A stretch of DNA of 64,000 bases, taken from Marinobacter adhaerens HP15. GTDB taxonomy: Bacteria; Pseudomonadota; Gammaproteobacteria; Pseudomonadales; Oleiphilaceae. The position numbers and the translations under genes were made by a program. Shown piece after piece: positions 17,710-26,990 of the stretch (the first letter of the stretch is position 1; every line of letters begins with the position of its first letter). The notes below the pieces were generated by a model, which was not told the origin of the DNA, made no database searches, and saw nothing but the letters and a program-made list of their open reading frames with translations. Location: positions 1,736,001 to 1,800,000 of the forward strand of contig NC_017506.1 in NCBI RefSeq assembly GCF_000166295.1, in the 5' to 3' direction.

Positions 17710-18540
17710 ATGAATCTTTCTCTGAATATATTTCAGGCTGCGTTCGGTGTTTACAGCCGATTGCTGCCATCCAGCGCGGCATCAAAAGCTGTCGGATTGA
17801 TGACCAGTCCCCGAATCAAGGTCGAAAGGCGCGCCTCATCCCGTGAATTGTTTGAGAGGGTGGTGCCACTCAATAACGATGGCTTGCTGTCAATTTATGG
17901 GAGTGGGCCAAAGAAAGTCCTGGTCCTTCATGGGTGGTCGGGTTGGATCGGCCAATTCAGGGATCTTATCCGTGAGATTGATCCGGATGAATGCACCGTT
18001 TATGCGGTTCATCCGGCCGGCCATGGCGATTCAACGGCCACCAAATCGCATCCGGGACGGTTTATTGAAGCCGTTCTGGACGCCCATGAATACGTGGGGA
18101 GTTCTTTTGATGTTGCGATCGGGCATTCACTGGGCGCTGCGGCCCTTGTATACGCCCAATCCGCCAGGGGGTGCTTCGACCGTCTCGTGCTCGTTTCAGG
18201 CCCGGCAACGATAGAGGGCGTGCTCAGTCGATTCGCCCGGTTTGTAAATCTTGGCGAGCGCAGTGAACGTCTTTTTGTTCGCGACATGGAAGAAACGGTA
18301 GGACTGAGTGTTGATCGATTGGATCTGATTGCGCTTGCGCCTGGAATCGAGGTACCCGTTTTGCTCATCCATGATGATTCTGATTCGGAAGTTCCGGTTA
18401 CTGAATCCGTTGCACTGAACGAGGCGTTTCCAAGGAGCCGTTTAACCCATACAACGGGGTATGGCCATAGCCGGCTGTTGCGGAATCCGGAAGTCGTTCG
18501 AGAGATCGTCGAATTTACACATTCACCGTTCCGACCATAA
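17710..18540 (+). CDS. Alpha/beta hydrolase
   Basis: A 276-residue alpha/beta-hydrolase-fold protein. HGWSGWIGQF forms the oxyanion region, GHSLGAAAL holds the nucleophile serine, and LLIHDDSDSEVP and YGHSRLL supply the acid and histidine. No signal peptide. Substrate unknown; probably an ester or acyl thioester. The operator-like site shared with marR suggests induction by whatever that regulator senses. Confidence 0.8.
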   Translation: MNLSLNIFQAAFGVYSRLLPSSAASKAVGLMTSPRIKVERRASSRELFERVVPLNNDGLLSIYGSGPKKVLVLHGWSGWIGQFRDLIREIDPDECTVYAVHPAGHGDSTATKSHPGRFIEAVLDAHEYVGSSFDVAIGHSLGAAALVYAQSARGCFDRLVLVSGPATIEGVLSRFARFVNLGERSERLFVRDMEETVGLSVDRLDLIALAPGIEVPVLLIHDDSDSEVPVTESVALNEAFPRSRLTHTTGYGHSRLLRNPEVVREIVEFTHSPFRP

Positions 18541-18550
18541 CCCGAGACTG

Positions 18551-18573
18551 AAAAAAGCACCGTCCATGGTGCC
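18551..18573 (-). terminator. Terminator of the two-repeat peptide gene
   Basis: Read on the minus strand: GCACC, loop, GGTGC then six T. It is placed 26 bp beyond the stop of the peptide gene. Confidence 0.75.
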
Positions 18574-18598
18574 AGGACGCAAATGAGACATCTGAGAC

Positions 18599-18850
18599 TC
18601 AACCGTGGCTTTCGGGCTGCACCTGGCCACGGATGACGATCTGACCGCTGTACGGAGCAGGTTTGGCCGCATGGTTGTCGGCGTCGCGATCCTGAATCTC
18701 ACCGCGAATCACGATTTGGCCGCTGTAGGGAGCGGGCTGAGCCTGCTCGGAGCGGGGTTCGTCTGATTTGCGGTCTGCGAGGGTCGCATGAGCGGGCAGG
18801 GCAGCCAAGGTAATGAGGGAAGCCAGGGTAACCAGTGCAAATTTACGCAT
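18599..18850 (-). CDS. Small exported protein, LADRKSD/PYSGQ family, two repeats
   Basis: An 83-residue protein with signal peptide 1-22 (FALVTLASLITLAALPAHA), then LADRKSDEP and two copies of PAPYSGQIVIRG(E/Q) separated by a charged linker (DRDADNHAAK). It is the paralogue of the 56-residue protein at 4917. ATG 18850 was chosen because GGAG lies 8 bases upstream. Cysteine-free, polar and repeat-containing. No known family comes to mind; exported or periplasmic location is supported by the signal peptide. Confidence 0.7.
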   Translation of the reverse strand: MRKFALVTLASLITLAALPAHATLADRKSDEPRSEQAQPAPYSGQIVIRGEIQDRDADNHAAKPAPYSGQIVIRGQVQPESHG

Positions 18851-19142
18851 TTTCAATTCTCCACAGTTTGAGTTGATTTAGCTGACTCCGATACCGGAAT
18901 CGGTCGGATATCAGATGAGCAAATTGTGGGACTGAACAATGTGGAGGAATAATTCTGAAACGGTATGGCAAACATCATTGCCAGTGATGGGGGTTGATGA
19001 CGACTGCCCAAAAACCGCACGTATTACTACTTATCTATCAACCGAGGTGATGTTTTAAATATCAACGCTTGATTAGTTCTGAGGGCCAGGAGTTCGAAAA
19101 ATAGCAGCCATCTTTTCTACCGACACAATTTCGGAGTTGGCT

Positions 19143-20167
19143 ATGATTTTCGATTTTTGACCATTTCTCTTATGGGCCTTGTTTTGGCTTCGTCAGCGCT
19201 GGCAGAGTCGGCGGATTCGGTACTTGCGCTCTCCACGGACAACGACCTGTTCGCTCCAACGCAAACAGATCGGGATTACACCGCCGGTGTAGCGATTACC
19301 TATTCCTCCAATTCCGAGGATTTCATTGGGAATCCGGTGTCCCGGGTGAGCCAGGGGCTGGACAGTTTTGTGTTGCCCTATCTGGGCCAAGAGGAGGGGA
19401 GCCCGCAGAGCGCCGCGATTGAGCTGGGGGTTTATGGCTTCACCCCTGAGGAAATCAAGGAATCCGCGATTGACCGTAGCGATCGGCCCTACAGCAGTCT
19501 GGTCTACCTGTCCTCAAGCCAGAGTTACCAGGCTCTCGGCGTCGATTCGGGCTGGACGACATCCATGACCGTGGGTGTTCTGGGACTCGATGTATTCAAA
19601 TCCGGCCAGAACGCGGTCCACAAGGTGGTAGGTAGCGACCGCGCGAACGGTTGGGACCATCAGATCTCGAATGGTGGTGAGCCGACTTTCCGATACTCGG
19701 CGGCGTATCACCAGTACCTGGATGCCAGCGAATCGGATCAAAAGTTCAAAGTGACCTATTTCGGATCGGTCGGATACCTGACCGAGTTTGGAGCAGCATT
19801 GGTTTTCCGGGATGGCCTGATTTCCTCTCCGGACAACCGATTTAACCCCGAGCTGATGGCCTACGGTGAGCGTGCGCCCGGAGTTTCTGCACCAGGCGGA
19901 CGTGAGAATTATTTCTGGGGCGGGGTGTCGGTGAAAGCCCGGGCTTACAACGCCTTTCTACAAGGCCAGTTTCGTGAATCGGACCATGAACTGGATGCCA
20001 ATGATCTGAACATCCTGCTGGCTGAAGTATGGGCTGGTTATACCCACAGTTTCCTGGCGGGCACCGAGCTCAGTTATGTGTTGCGTGTTCAGAGTTCCGA
20101 AATCAAATCCGGGACGGGAAATCGCACGCTGGCCTGGGGCGGGCTGGTATTCAGCAAACGGCTTTGA
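19143..20167 (+). CDS. LpxR-like outer-membrane lipid A deacylase (5' frame break)
   Basis: A roughly 340-residue LpxR-family beta-barrel (DUF2219). The mature start reads ESADSVLALSTDNDLFAPTQ and TDRDYTAGVAITY, which are the conserved catalytic NDxLF and TDRDYT segments of lipid A 3'-O-deacylases. The ATG at 19143 follows a good RBS (CGGAG) but hits TGA after five codons; adding one T to the T5 run at 19154-19158 would give MIFDFLTISLMGLVLASSAL, a perfect signal peptide. As written, translation would need the TTG at 19157 or ATG at 19172. Either a base is missing or the gene is naturally impaired. Confidence 0.7.
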
Positions 20168-20284
20168 AGTCCGGACCGACACTCATCATTAGGGGAAATA
20201 GAACTTATACCGTCCAGTAATTGGTTTTTCCGCGCAGCTGGCTGCAGTGTGTGAACCAATCTATTTGTAAAAGGAGTGGAACCT

Positions 20285-20608
<324 letters not shown>

Positions 20609-20620
20609 ACCTCTTCAGCG

Positions 20621-20643
20621 GCCTCCCCATCGGGAGGCTTCTT
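20621..20643 (+). terminator. Hairpin after thioredoxin
   Basis: GCCTCCC, loop, GGGAGGC then TTCTTC. Short T tail, so probably a moderate terminator. Confidence 0.6.
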
Positions 20644-20711
20644 CATACTGCAATTGCGGTTCGGGTTCTTCCGGGCCAGACTTGTCAGGGTCCATCCTTC
20701 AGGAACGTTGA

Positions 20712-21665
20712 ATGAAAACGCAAGAACTTCAGCTGTTGTACATTTTTGATGCGATCATGACCGAACGCTCCGTGACCCGAGCAGCTGATCGACTTTCCAT
20801 GACTCAGCCTGCCGTCTCCAATGCGATTTCCCGAATGCGCCAGATCTGGAACGACCCATTGTTTGTGCGAAAGGGTCGTAACATCGAGCCAACGTCTTAC
20901 GCGCTCAGTCTGTGGGATCAGGTGGGGGATCACATGTACGCATTGACGAATGCGGTGAGTGCCACGCAGTTTGATCCGGCCACCTCGAAGCGGAAATTCC
21001 GCATAGCGGTCACGGATGTGACTGTTGAAATGATTTGGCGACAGCTGATTGAACTTCTTGAGGACCAGGCGCCGGGCGTTGATATCCACGCCGTCCCCTA
21101 CACGCCGGAGGGCACGTACGAAGATTTGCGCGAGGCGCATGTTGATCTCGCGGTCGGCATGCTTACCCAGCACGATCACAGTTTGCGAAGTACGTGGTTG
21201 TTTGAAGGCGGGTATGTTCTGGCGATGCGAGCCGACCATCCGCTCGCCGGCAGGCAGATCACCATGGAGGAATTTCTCGAGGCCCGGCACCTGCTCGTGA
21301 CTATGTCGGGGGATGCGCACGGATTCGTGGACAGCTACCTTGATCAAAAGGGCCAGAACCGACGCATTGCCGCGACGGTAAACCATTTTTCGATTGTTCC
21401 CCAGGTCCTCAGGGATTCAAACCTGATCGCCGCGGTCCCCGAGTTGATAAGCCAGGATTGTGGCTTCGTGGATGGGCTATGGATGGGGCAGTTGCCTTTC
21501 GAAGTGGATCCAACCAGCCTGTATCTCATCTGGCACACACGCCACGACCGTGATCCCGGAATCGTGTGGTTGCGGAACCACGTGGAACGGCTCCTTCGCG
21601 AGCGCTGGCACGACATTATGACCAACTCGCCCTGTGGCCGGTCTGCAGTAAAAGCCATCGCCTGA
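20712..21665 (+). CDS. LysR-family regulator, paralogue B
   Basis: A 317-residue LysR regulator closely similar to the one at 3859 throughout: helix-turn-helix RSVTRAADRLSMTQPAVSNAISRMR, DPLFVRKGRNIEPTSYALSLW, MTQHDHSLRSTWLF-type effector segment and LYLIWHTRHDRDPGI. It follows LpxR and thioredoxin genes; a PYSGQ peptide gene lies 1.9 kb upstream. Recent duplication of a regulator-peptide locus is inferred. Confidence 0.85.
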   Translation: MKTQELQLLYIFDAIMTERSVTRAADRLSMTQPAVSNAISRMRQIWNDPLFVRKGRNIEPTSYALSLWDQVGDHMYALTNAVSATQFDPATSKRKFRIAVTDVTVEMIWRQLIELLEDQAPGVDIHAVPYTPEGTYEDLREAHVDLAVGMLTQHDHSLRSTWLFEGGYVLAMRADHPLAGRQITMEEFLEARHLLVTMSGDAHGFVDSYLDQKGQNRRIAATVNHFSIVPQVLRDSNLIAAVPELISQDCGFVDGLWMGQLPFEVDPTSLYLIWHTRHDRDPGIVWLRNHVERLLRERWHDIMTNSPCGRSAVKAIA

Positions 21666-21856
21666 AACAATTAAACATTCACTCATCATTTTCCGTGATG
21701 ACAAAGATACGGCAACGGAATTATTCAGCCTCCCGAAAACTCCCAATAATCCTAAGCAGATGTCGCGAATTGCGGCATTGGCAAGGGCTCGGTTGAACCA
21801 CGATTGATCCGGCCAGCTTGCCCAATAATCTGCATTTTTTGGAGTTGGGAGGGAGA

Positions 21857-22615
21857 ATGAACGGCCAAACGAACTGCTCGTCTATGGGCTCCAGCTGGAA
21901 GCCTGCTGCAATCACCGATACCGCTGACCAGAAATGGTACAAGCCAATCATTTCTTTAAATGCTGATCAGAGTGGCAACAGGGACGTGTACAAGGCTTTC
22001 CGATTCTCCCGGGGCCTTCTCGGGGCATACTTCCGGTTCCTTGCATCCCATGAGTACAGAATGCTGAGGAAAGTCGAGCACCTGGATTTCACCCCCGATC
22101 AGGTCAGGCGCCCATCAGACGCCGCGCCCACCATCCATTATCGTCTGATCGAGGGAAGGCCGGTAAAGGAGATTGCGGCAGGCAAGGGTGTACCGGACAA
22201 CTTTTTCTCACAGCTTTTCACGGATGTGAAAACCCTGCACCAGCATGGCGTGGCCCACATGGACCTTGGCAATTCCGGAAACATTCTGGTTTCGGGGCGT
22301 GGCGACCCTGCAATCATCGATTTCGGCTCAGCCATTCCCCTGAGTTGGCTCCCAACACCCCTTCAGGGCTGGGCCTGCCGCAAGGATATCCTTGGAGTTC
22401 TGAAGCTCTGGCATCGTTTCGATAGTGAATCCATGCCTTTGTTTCTTGTGCATTACTACCAGAGCAATTATCGCAAAAACATATACACGCCCAGGCGCTT
22501 TCTGAAGGCGCTGAGGCGTTGGGTAACGGGAGGCGCTGACAAAGAAGGCCTGTCCGGATTGACGACCGTGATCAGTGTGTTCTTCGGTCTCCTGGTACTG
22601 GTTTCTTTCACCTAA
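21857..22615 (+). CDS. Protein kinase-like protein with C-terminal membrane anchor
   Basis: A 252-residue protein. The middle has a kinase-like catalytic centre: HGVAHMDLGNSGNILVS (HxDxxxxN form of the catalytic loop) and AIIDFGSAI (DFG), placing it in the RIO/lipopolysaccharide-kinase/aminoglycoside-kinase-like superfamily. The N-lobe is reduced (KAFRFSRGLLGAYFRFLASHEYRML) without a clear glycine loop. Residues 234-252 (LTTVISVFFGLLVLVSF) are a C-terminal membrane helix. ATG 21857 was chosen for RBS GGGAGGGAG. Substrate could be a sugar, lipid or protein. Confidence 0.6.
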   Translation: MNGQTNCSSMGSSWKPAAITDTADQKWYKPIISLNADQSGNRDVYKAFRFSRGLLGAYFRFLASHEYRMLRKVEHLDFTPDQVRRPSDAAPTIHYRLIEGRPVKEIAAGKGVPDNFFSQLFTDVKTLHQHGVAHMDLGNSGNILVSGRGDPAIIDFGSAIPLSWLPTPLQGWACRKDILGVLKLWHRFDSESMPLFLVHYYQSNYRKNIYTPRRFLKALRRWVTGGADKEGLSGLTTVISVFFGLLVLVSFT

Positions 22616-22683
22616 AGAGCGGCATTCGCCGCTCCATTTTATGCCTTCCGGCTAACGAAAACTGGTGAGCGAACCAGGCAAAA

Positions 22684-22715
22684 AAAAAGGGCGGTCACTT
22701 TGACCGCCCTTTTTC
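22684..22715. terminator. Bidirectional terminator
   Basis: A-rich tract, GGGCGGTCA, loop CTT, TGACCGCCC, T-rich tract. Serves the kinase-like gene (+) and the micro-protein gene (-). Confidence 0.9.
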
Positions 22716-22727
22716 GTTGTAGTCAGC

Positions 22728-22871
22728 TTAGTTGCTGATACCAAGCTCGAATGTTTCGATCGCTGGATTGTTTCCACGTTCGATATCTTCCTGGCTTACA
22801 CCTTCAGCCTGTGCGAAAGCAGAGAAAGCGATTACAGAGAAAACGAGAAAGAACTTGTTGATTGCGTTCAT
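22728..22871 (-). CDS. 47-residue exported micro-protein
   Basis: MNAINKFFLVFSVIAFSAFA is a clear signal peptide followed by a mature tail of about 26 residues beginning QAEGVSQEDIERG and ending ELGISN. RBS AAGGTGG lies about 8 bases upstream of the ATG on the minus strand, and a strong terminator follows 13 bp after the stop. These signals make a real gene likely despite the size. No cysteines; function unknown. Confidence 0.65.
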   Translation of the reverse strand: MNAINKFFLVFSVIAFSAFAQAEGVSQEDIERGNNPAIETFELGISN

Positions 22872-22979
22872 GTGATATTCCACCTTTTAAGAGAATTAAG
22901 TTAGACAGCATCGCCGTATTGGCTTGATGGTTATTCTCTTGGTTTCCCGTCCTCAGAAAAAATTGCTTTGCGGTATACA

Positions 22980-23876
22980 TCACATCAGGTCAGGTGATGG
23001 GTTAACTTCAACTTCAATTACTTCTCTGATTGCGCCCCGACCACCCGCGTACAGGTTCTCGATTCTGTTATCGGTTCCAACAGTCAGCCGCACGTTGACG
23101 ACACTGGGTGAGGGCTCGGCCATCCAGCGACCCTGTTCGATGGTGAATTCCTGCTTCTGACTAGCCAGTCGCTCGCGCAGATAGCAGGCCAGCGGGCCAG
23201 CAGCCATTCCCGTTGCAGACTCCTCCAGGATGCCGTACCGGGGGGCGAACATGCGGGCTCCTGCGTCTCTGCCTTCGCCAACGCCGTCGAAGGAGAACAC
23301 GTAGAACCCTATAAGATCCAGAGCTTCGCTAAGTTGCTCAATGAGACCGAAATCTGGCTCAAGACCCTTGATTGTCGAGCCGTCGCGAATGCCAATCACC
23401 ACAAAGCTGTTGCCGGTATTGACCAACATTGGCTCGGCACCTTCGATCAGATCGTCGGTGGTGATTCCAAGAGAGAGCAGGGCGGCCTGCAGATCAGGCT
23501 CGTTCAGAGCTTCGAAACGAGGGGCTCTCTGTTCCATATAAGCCGCTTTACCTTCCATGATGATGGATCTCAGGCCATCAATGGTCTCCTTCGACGACCG
23601 GTCATTCGCTAGCAGGCCTTTCTGTTGCAGAAAACTGAAGGTCGCGATTGTGGCGTGGCCGCAATGAGCGATTTGCTGGGTAGGCGTAAAGAATTCCAGT
23701 TTGATATCAGCCGCGTCAGATGGAGAAACGAAAGCCGTTTCTGAGAGGCCAACTGCGGCAGCGATTCTCTGCTTTTCTGCATGGCTGAATCGCTCGGCGT
23801 GCAGCACCACACCTGCAGGGTTGCCGCCGGAATTACCGTCAACAAAGGCACTTATGACAGGGACTTCAATTTTCAC
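22980..23876 (-). CDS. PhzF-family isomerase-like protein
   Basis: A 298-residue PhzF/DapF-fold protein: SAFVDGNSGGNPAGVVL, GLSETAFVSPS with the catalytic-type glutamate, EFFTPTQQIAHCGHATIA, and ARMFAPRYGILEESATGMAAG. PhzF enzymes isomerise small hydroxy-diene acids, but most homologues outside phenazine clusters have unknown substrates; no phenazine genes are here. It is divergent from the LysR gene at 23992, which probably controls it. Confidence 0.85.
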   Translation of the reverse strand: MKIEVPVISAFVDGNSGGNPAGVVLHAERFSHAEKQRIAAAVGLSETAFVSPSDAADIKLEFFTPTQQIAHCGHATIATFSFLQQKGLLANDRSSKETIDGLRSIIMEGKAAYMEQRAPRFEALNEPDLQAALLSLGITTDDLIEGAEPMLVNTGNSFVVIGIRDGSTIKGLEPDFGLIEQLSEALDLIGFYVFSFDGVGEGRDAGARMFAPRYGILEESATGMAAGPLACYLRERLASQKQEFTIEQGRWMAEPSPSVVNVRLTVGTDNRIENLYAGGRGAIREVIEVEVNPSPDLM

Positions 23877-23899
23877 GATGATTGCTCCTTCAGTTATTG

Positions 23900-23973
23900 A
23901 GTCACTTAATCTTTTCAGTGACTGGCTCCTGTAACAAACGGATAAAACCCCACTACACTTAATGTGAAATTAA
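23900..23973. promoter_or_regulatory. Inverted repeats in the phzF-lysR divergent promoter
   Basis: Two elements: AGTCACT/AGTGACT spaced by 10 bases (23900-23923) and TTAAT-N5-ATTAA (23959-23973), the latter a LysR-type half-site pair next to the regulator start. Likely the control region for both genes. Confidence 0.45.
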
Positions 23974-23991
23974 TCGTAGGCGATCCAGAAA

Positions 23992-24879
23992 ATGCAAAAG
24001 CTGCCGCCCCTTAGGGCTCTTCAGGCGTTTCGGTACGCATCTCGGGAGCTAAGCTTCAAGTCCGCTGCTGAAGCGCTGAACATTTCCCAGGCAGCGGTGA
24101 GTACCCATATCCGCGGGCTTGAAGAGTTCCTTGGTATGAAGCTCTTTGTCAGGTTGACCCGCGAAGTGAAATTAACGCATGAAGGCCGGAAGCTCTCCGG
24201 CTATGTGGAGACGGGGTTTCAGGAGCTGGAAAAAGGCATTGCGCTGTTTGCGCCAGACTCGAACCCTGGGCGCTTAACCGTGGCCACGGTGCCATCCTTT
24301 GCCAGTCGATGGCTGGTTCCCCGCATTGATTCGTTTCAGCGGGCTCATCCAGAAATACAACTTAGCTTGCAGCCTAATCTGCAACTGGTGAATTTCCAGG
24401 GCGATGGTGTCGACCTGGCGATCCGCTTCGGCAATGGTGAGTACCCGGGGCTTGAATCCAGGCTTTTGCAAAAAGAAAAGCTTTTACCGGTGTGCCACAG
24501 CAGTGTGACTGAAGGTAAGCCCGTTACGCCGGAGAACCTGGCTCGGCTTCCATGGCTGATCGATGAATCGGTTGATCTGGAGCGCTCATGGTTGGTATTT
24601 CAGGAAAAACTCGGAATAAAAATACCGGACAACGCTATAACGCTTCGGGTTACAGAAGGGACGACGCTTGTAGAGGCCGTTCTTGCTGGCCGAGGGATTG
24701 CCTTAATGCGGTACAGCCTTGTTGCCGATCTATTGAAAGCAGGATTAATCCAGAGCCCAATCGATATTTCTGTGCCAGCGGAGTACCAATATTACCTTGT
24801 GGCACCTGAGGCTAAATTTCGTACCGACAAAGTCCGGGCCTTTGTTTCCTGGATCAGTAGGGCAGTGCGTTCAGGATGA
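23992..24879 (+). CDS. LysR regulator, GcvA-like subgroup
   Basis: A 295-residue LysR protein: LPPLRALQAFRYASRELSFK, AAEALNISQAAVSTHIRGLEEFLG helix-turn-helix, effector domain with ASRWLVPRIDSFQRAHPEIQL and GDGVDLAIRFGNGEYPGL, a layout typical of GcvA/TrpI/AmpR-like members. Divergent from phzF. Confidence 0.85.
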   Translation: MQKLPPLRALQAFRYASRELSFKSAAEALNISQAAVSTHIRGLEEFLGMKLFVRLTREVKLTHEGRKLSGYVETGFQELEKGIALFAPDSNPGRLTVATVPSFASRWLVPRIDSFQRAHPEIQLSLQPNLQLVNFQGDGVDLAIRFGNGEYPGLESRLLQKEKLLPVCHSSVTEGKPVTPENLARLPWLIDESVDLERSWLVFQEKLGIKIPDNAITLRVTEGTTLVEAVLAGRGIALMRYSLVADLLKAGLIQSPIDISVPAEYQYYLVAPEAKFRTDKVRAFVSWISRAVRSG

Positions 24880-24998
24880 ATTCCTATGCAGAAATATTGC
24901 GGTCGCGATAAGGAGAAAACGATTATTTTGCTTTGTAAGGCCGCAGAAAATGCTAAGTTCTTGTTATGCCCACGACCTTCCAATAAAGGATAGTAGAG

Positions 24999-25409
24999 AT
25001 GATGCGAACTGAGTTTCTTCAGGAATTGATCAAGCAGCTCTCGCCAAAACTGGATTCGACAACTTATGTCTACTGCACAGTACCCAAGGCCAGGTATGGC
25101 GAACTGGAACACCTTAACCCGATTGTCAGCATTGCCGAACTGGAAGGCCTGACGCTGGTAATTCCTCTTGAGCAGGCCAAAGCCGAGGGCCTGGACTACT
25201 ACAGAATCTTCCGGCGCATTACTCTGGAAGGGCATTCAAGCCTGGAGGCCCTGGGGCTCACATCGGTGGTAACAAGCCTGTTGGCAGAGAGAGGCATCAC
25301 CACCAATGTGATAGCCGGGTTCTACCATGACCACATGTTCGTGCCCAGTGACCGCACTGAGGAGGCCATGAAGGCGCTGAAGGAGCTGGCTAATAACCCG
25401 AACGGCTAA
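24999..25409 (+). CDS. ACT-domain protein
   Basis: A 136-residue protein made of two small ACT-like modules: TYVYCTVPKARYGELEHLNPI, AELEGLTLVIPLEQAKAEGL, then FRRITLEGHSSLEALGLTSVV, LAERGITTNVIAGFYHDHMF and a C-terminal helix. Such stand-alone ACT proteins (DUF2241-like) are thought to bind amino acids or related ligands. RBS AAAGGATAG precedes the ATG pair; a terminator follows. Confidence 0.75.
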   Translation: MMRTEFLQELIKQLSPKLDSTTYVYCTVPKARYGELEHLNPIVSIAELEGLTLVIPLEQAKAEGLDYYRIFRRITLEGHSSLEALGLTSVVTSLLAERGITTNVIAGFYHDHMFVPSDRTEEAMKALKELANNPNG

Positions 25410-25417
25410 TCGGACAT

Positions 25418-25447
25418 CCGGCTGTCCTTGTAACAGCCGGTTTCTCT
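25418..25447 (+). terminator. Terminator after the ACT gene
   Basis: CCGGCTGT, 7-base loop, ACAGCCGG, then TTTCTCT. Confidence 0.75.
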
Positions 25448-25478
25448 ACAGCCTGGAAATGGGTTATCAACCCGTCAA

Positions 25479-25598
25479 TCAATTGTCGGTCGGTTTTGTC
25501 GGCACTTGAGTCCGAACGGCTGCGAATCGCAGGGCAACGGCCAGGGTGAAAAATGCCGCCAAGCCGCCGAAGAGAGTAATTACAGGAACAATGTTCAT
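25479..25598 (-). CDS. 39-residue single-helix membrane micro-protein
   Basis: MNIVPVITLFGGLAAFFTLA starts a single membrane helix (residues about 3-27), followed by a short polar tail ending TQVPTKPTDN. GGAGG lies about 10 bases upstream of the ATG on the minus strand. No known family is recognised; coding status rests on RBS and hydrophobic profile. Confidence 0.5.
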   Translation of the reverse strand: MNIVPVITLFGGLAAFFTLAVALRFAAVRTQVPTKPTDN

Positions 25599-25877
25599 AG
25601 GATTAAAACCTCCAGTAGGACTAATTGCGGCCTGTCGTCTGTTGTCAGCATTCCGGGCCTGAAAATCAGCGATGTCTGACCCCGATATTTGCACGACAGG
25701 TTATGTGCAAGCTCACTATTAGTCTACGAGGAAGAGGCTGTGATGGGCGTAGGCAGAAACCATTATTACGGGTATGCAAATACACTTAGACGAGCGCCAA
25801 ACCGCGGAAAGATCCGTTTCTTGCCAGCCGCTCGTCCAAGTTGCACAAGCAATCGAATATAGATTATCTATGTTGCT

Positions 25878-26879
25878 ATGTCTCAGATAACGTCATTGTA
25901 TGTCTATAAAGTTGCCGGTCAGGCAAGCCCGGGCGTAGAAACGCGCGACTTGATACGGGAACTTGGCCTTCCGGTAGACGGCCCCATCGATCCAACGCAG
26001 ATGGTGTCTTCAGCGGCGTATTACGGCTTTTTTGCCGAACTGGTTGATCGCGATCCCGATGGCGTTGTCCTGCCATTGAGGATCGGCGCTGCCATGCGAA
26101 GCGACGAGTACGGTGCTTTTGGTCTGGCGTGGAAATCCGCACCAACTTTGCGAGGCTCTTTCACCAGGGCAGAGCGTTACGGGCATGTACTGGGTAGCGC
26201 GGAAACCTACTCACTCGAAAAGACGGAAGAGGGCTTTCTCTTCAACCTTGAAAAAGCAGGCGATGGTTCTCGGGGCATGCTGCTCTCCAATGAGGCCAGC
26301 ATGTCGGCGGTAACGACCATCAGCGAAGAAGTAAGCGCCTCACGCTTCGTACCGATGGCCATCTATTTCAAGCATGCGCCGCTAGGCAATACCAGCGTGT
26401 ATGAGTCCCATTTTGGCTGTCCCGTTCATTTCGAGTCGGGTCGCGATGCGATGCTTGTGAGTAACGAAAGCATCGATACACCCAACAAGCTGGGCGACGA
26501 ATCCATCGCCCGTTTTTTTGACCAGCATCTTGAGCTGCAACTGAATTCGCTCAAAGGCGATACTGAACTGCAGCAACAAGTCAGGCGTGCTGTCGCCAAC
26601 GTGCTGAGTGAGGGTGTACCGAAGCTGTCACGAATCGCCTCCGAGTTGAAGATGGGCGCCCGGACATTGCAAAGAAGATTGTCTGAGCAGGGCTATTCAT
26701 TTCAAACCATTGTCGACATGGCGCAGAAAGATCTCGCACAGCGACTTCTGCGCGAGACAGACTACAGTCTTGCCGAAGTTGCCTTCCTGACGGGGTTTGC
26801 GGAACAAAGTGGGTTCACTCGGGCCTTCAAGCGTTGGGCGGGACAGACGCCACGATCCTATCGACTTCGAGCTCGCTGA
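25878..26879 (+). CDS. AraC-family regulator (arabinose-binding-like sensor domain)
   Basis: A 333-residue regulator of the OruR/ArgR-like AraC subgroup: long N-terminal sensor (LIRELGLPVDGPIDPTQMVS, GAFGLAWKSAPTLRGSFTRA, FGCPVHFESGRDAMLVSNES) and C-terminal DNA-binding domain with VPKLSRIASELKMGARTLQRRLS and YSLAEVAFLTGFAEQSGFTRAFKRWAGQTPRSYR. It lies directly upstream of the NmrA-like gene. A decayed copy of its 3' end and downstream promoter lies at 32890-33104. Confidence 0.85.
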   Translation: MSQITSLYVYKVAGQASPGVETRDLIRELGLPVDGPIDPTQMVSSAAYYGFFAELVDRDPDGVVLPLRIGAAMRSDEYGAFGLAWKSAPTLRGSFTRAERYGHVLGSAETYSLEKTEEGFLFNLEKAGDGSRGMLLSNEASMSAVTTISEEVSASRFVPMAIYFKHAPLGNTSVYESHFGCPVHFESGRDAMLVSNESIDTPNKLGDESIARFFDQHLELQLNSLKGDTELQQQVRRAVANVLSEGVPKLSRIASELKMGARTLQRRLSEQGYSFQTIVDMAQKDLAQRLLRETDYSLAEVAFLTGFAEQSGFTRAFKRWAGQTPRSYRLRAR

Positions 26880-26990
26880 AGCGAGGTTCAAGCTTGTCGT
26901 CAGCTGCACAAACTCTGGCACCCTGGGGCAATAACAAACAACACTGTTCCTCGAAAATTGACTTGCACTTACGAGAAAAGGAGCAAGTCA
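26880..26990 (+). promoter_or_regulatory. Control region of the NmrA-like gene, duplicated at 32972-33104
   Basis: The gap between the AraC stop and the NmrA start contains AAACTCTGGCA and GGCAATAACA and then TTCCTCGAAAATTGACTTGC. Nearly the same string order is found upstream of the DUF1772 gene at 33105. Likely AraC-type binding sites plus promoter, shared by both targets. Confidence 0.5.

Noticed and set aside
24885..24989. 34-codon frame before the ACT gene
   Set aside because: No RBS, and its stop overlaps the ACT gene's ribosome-binding region.
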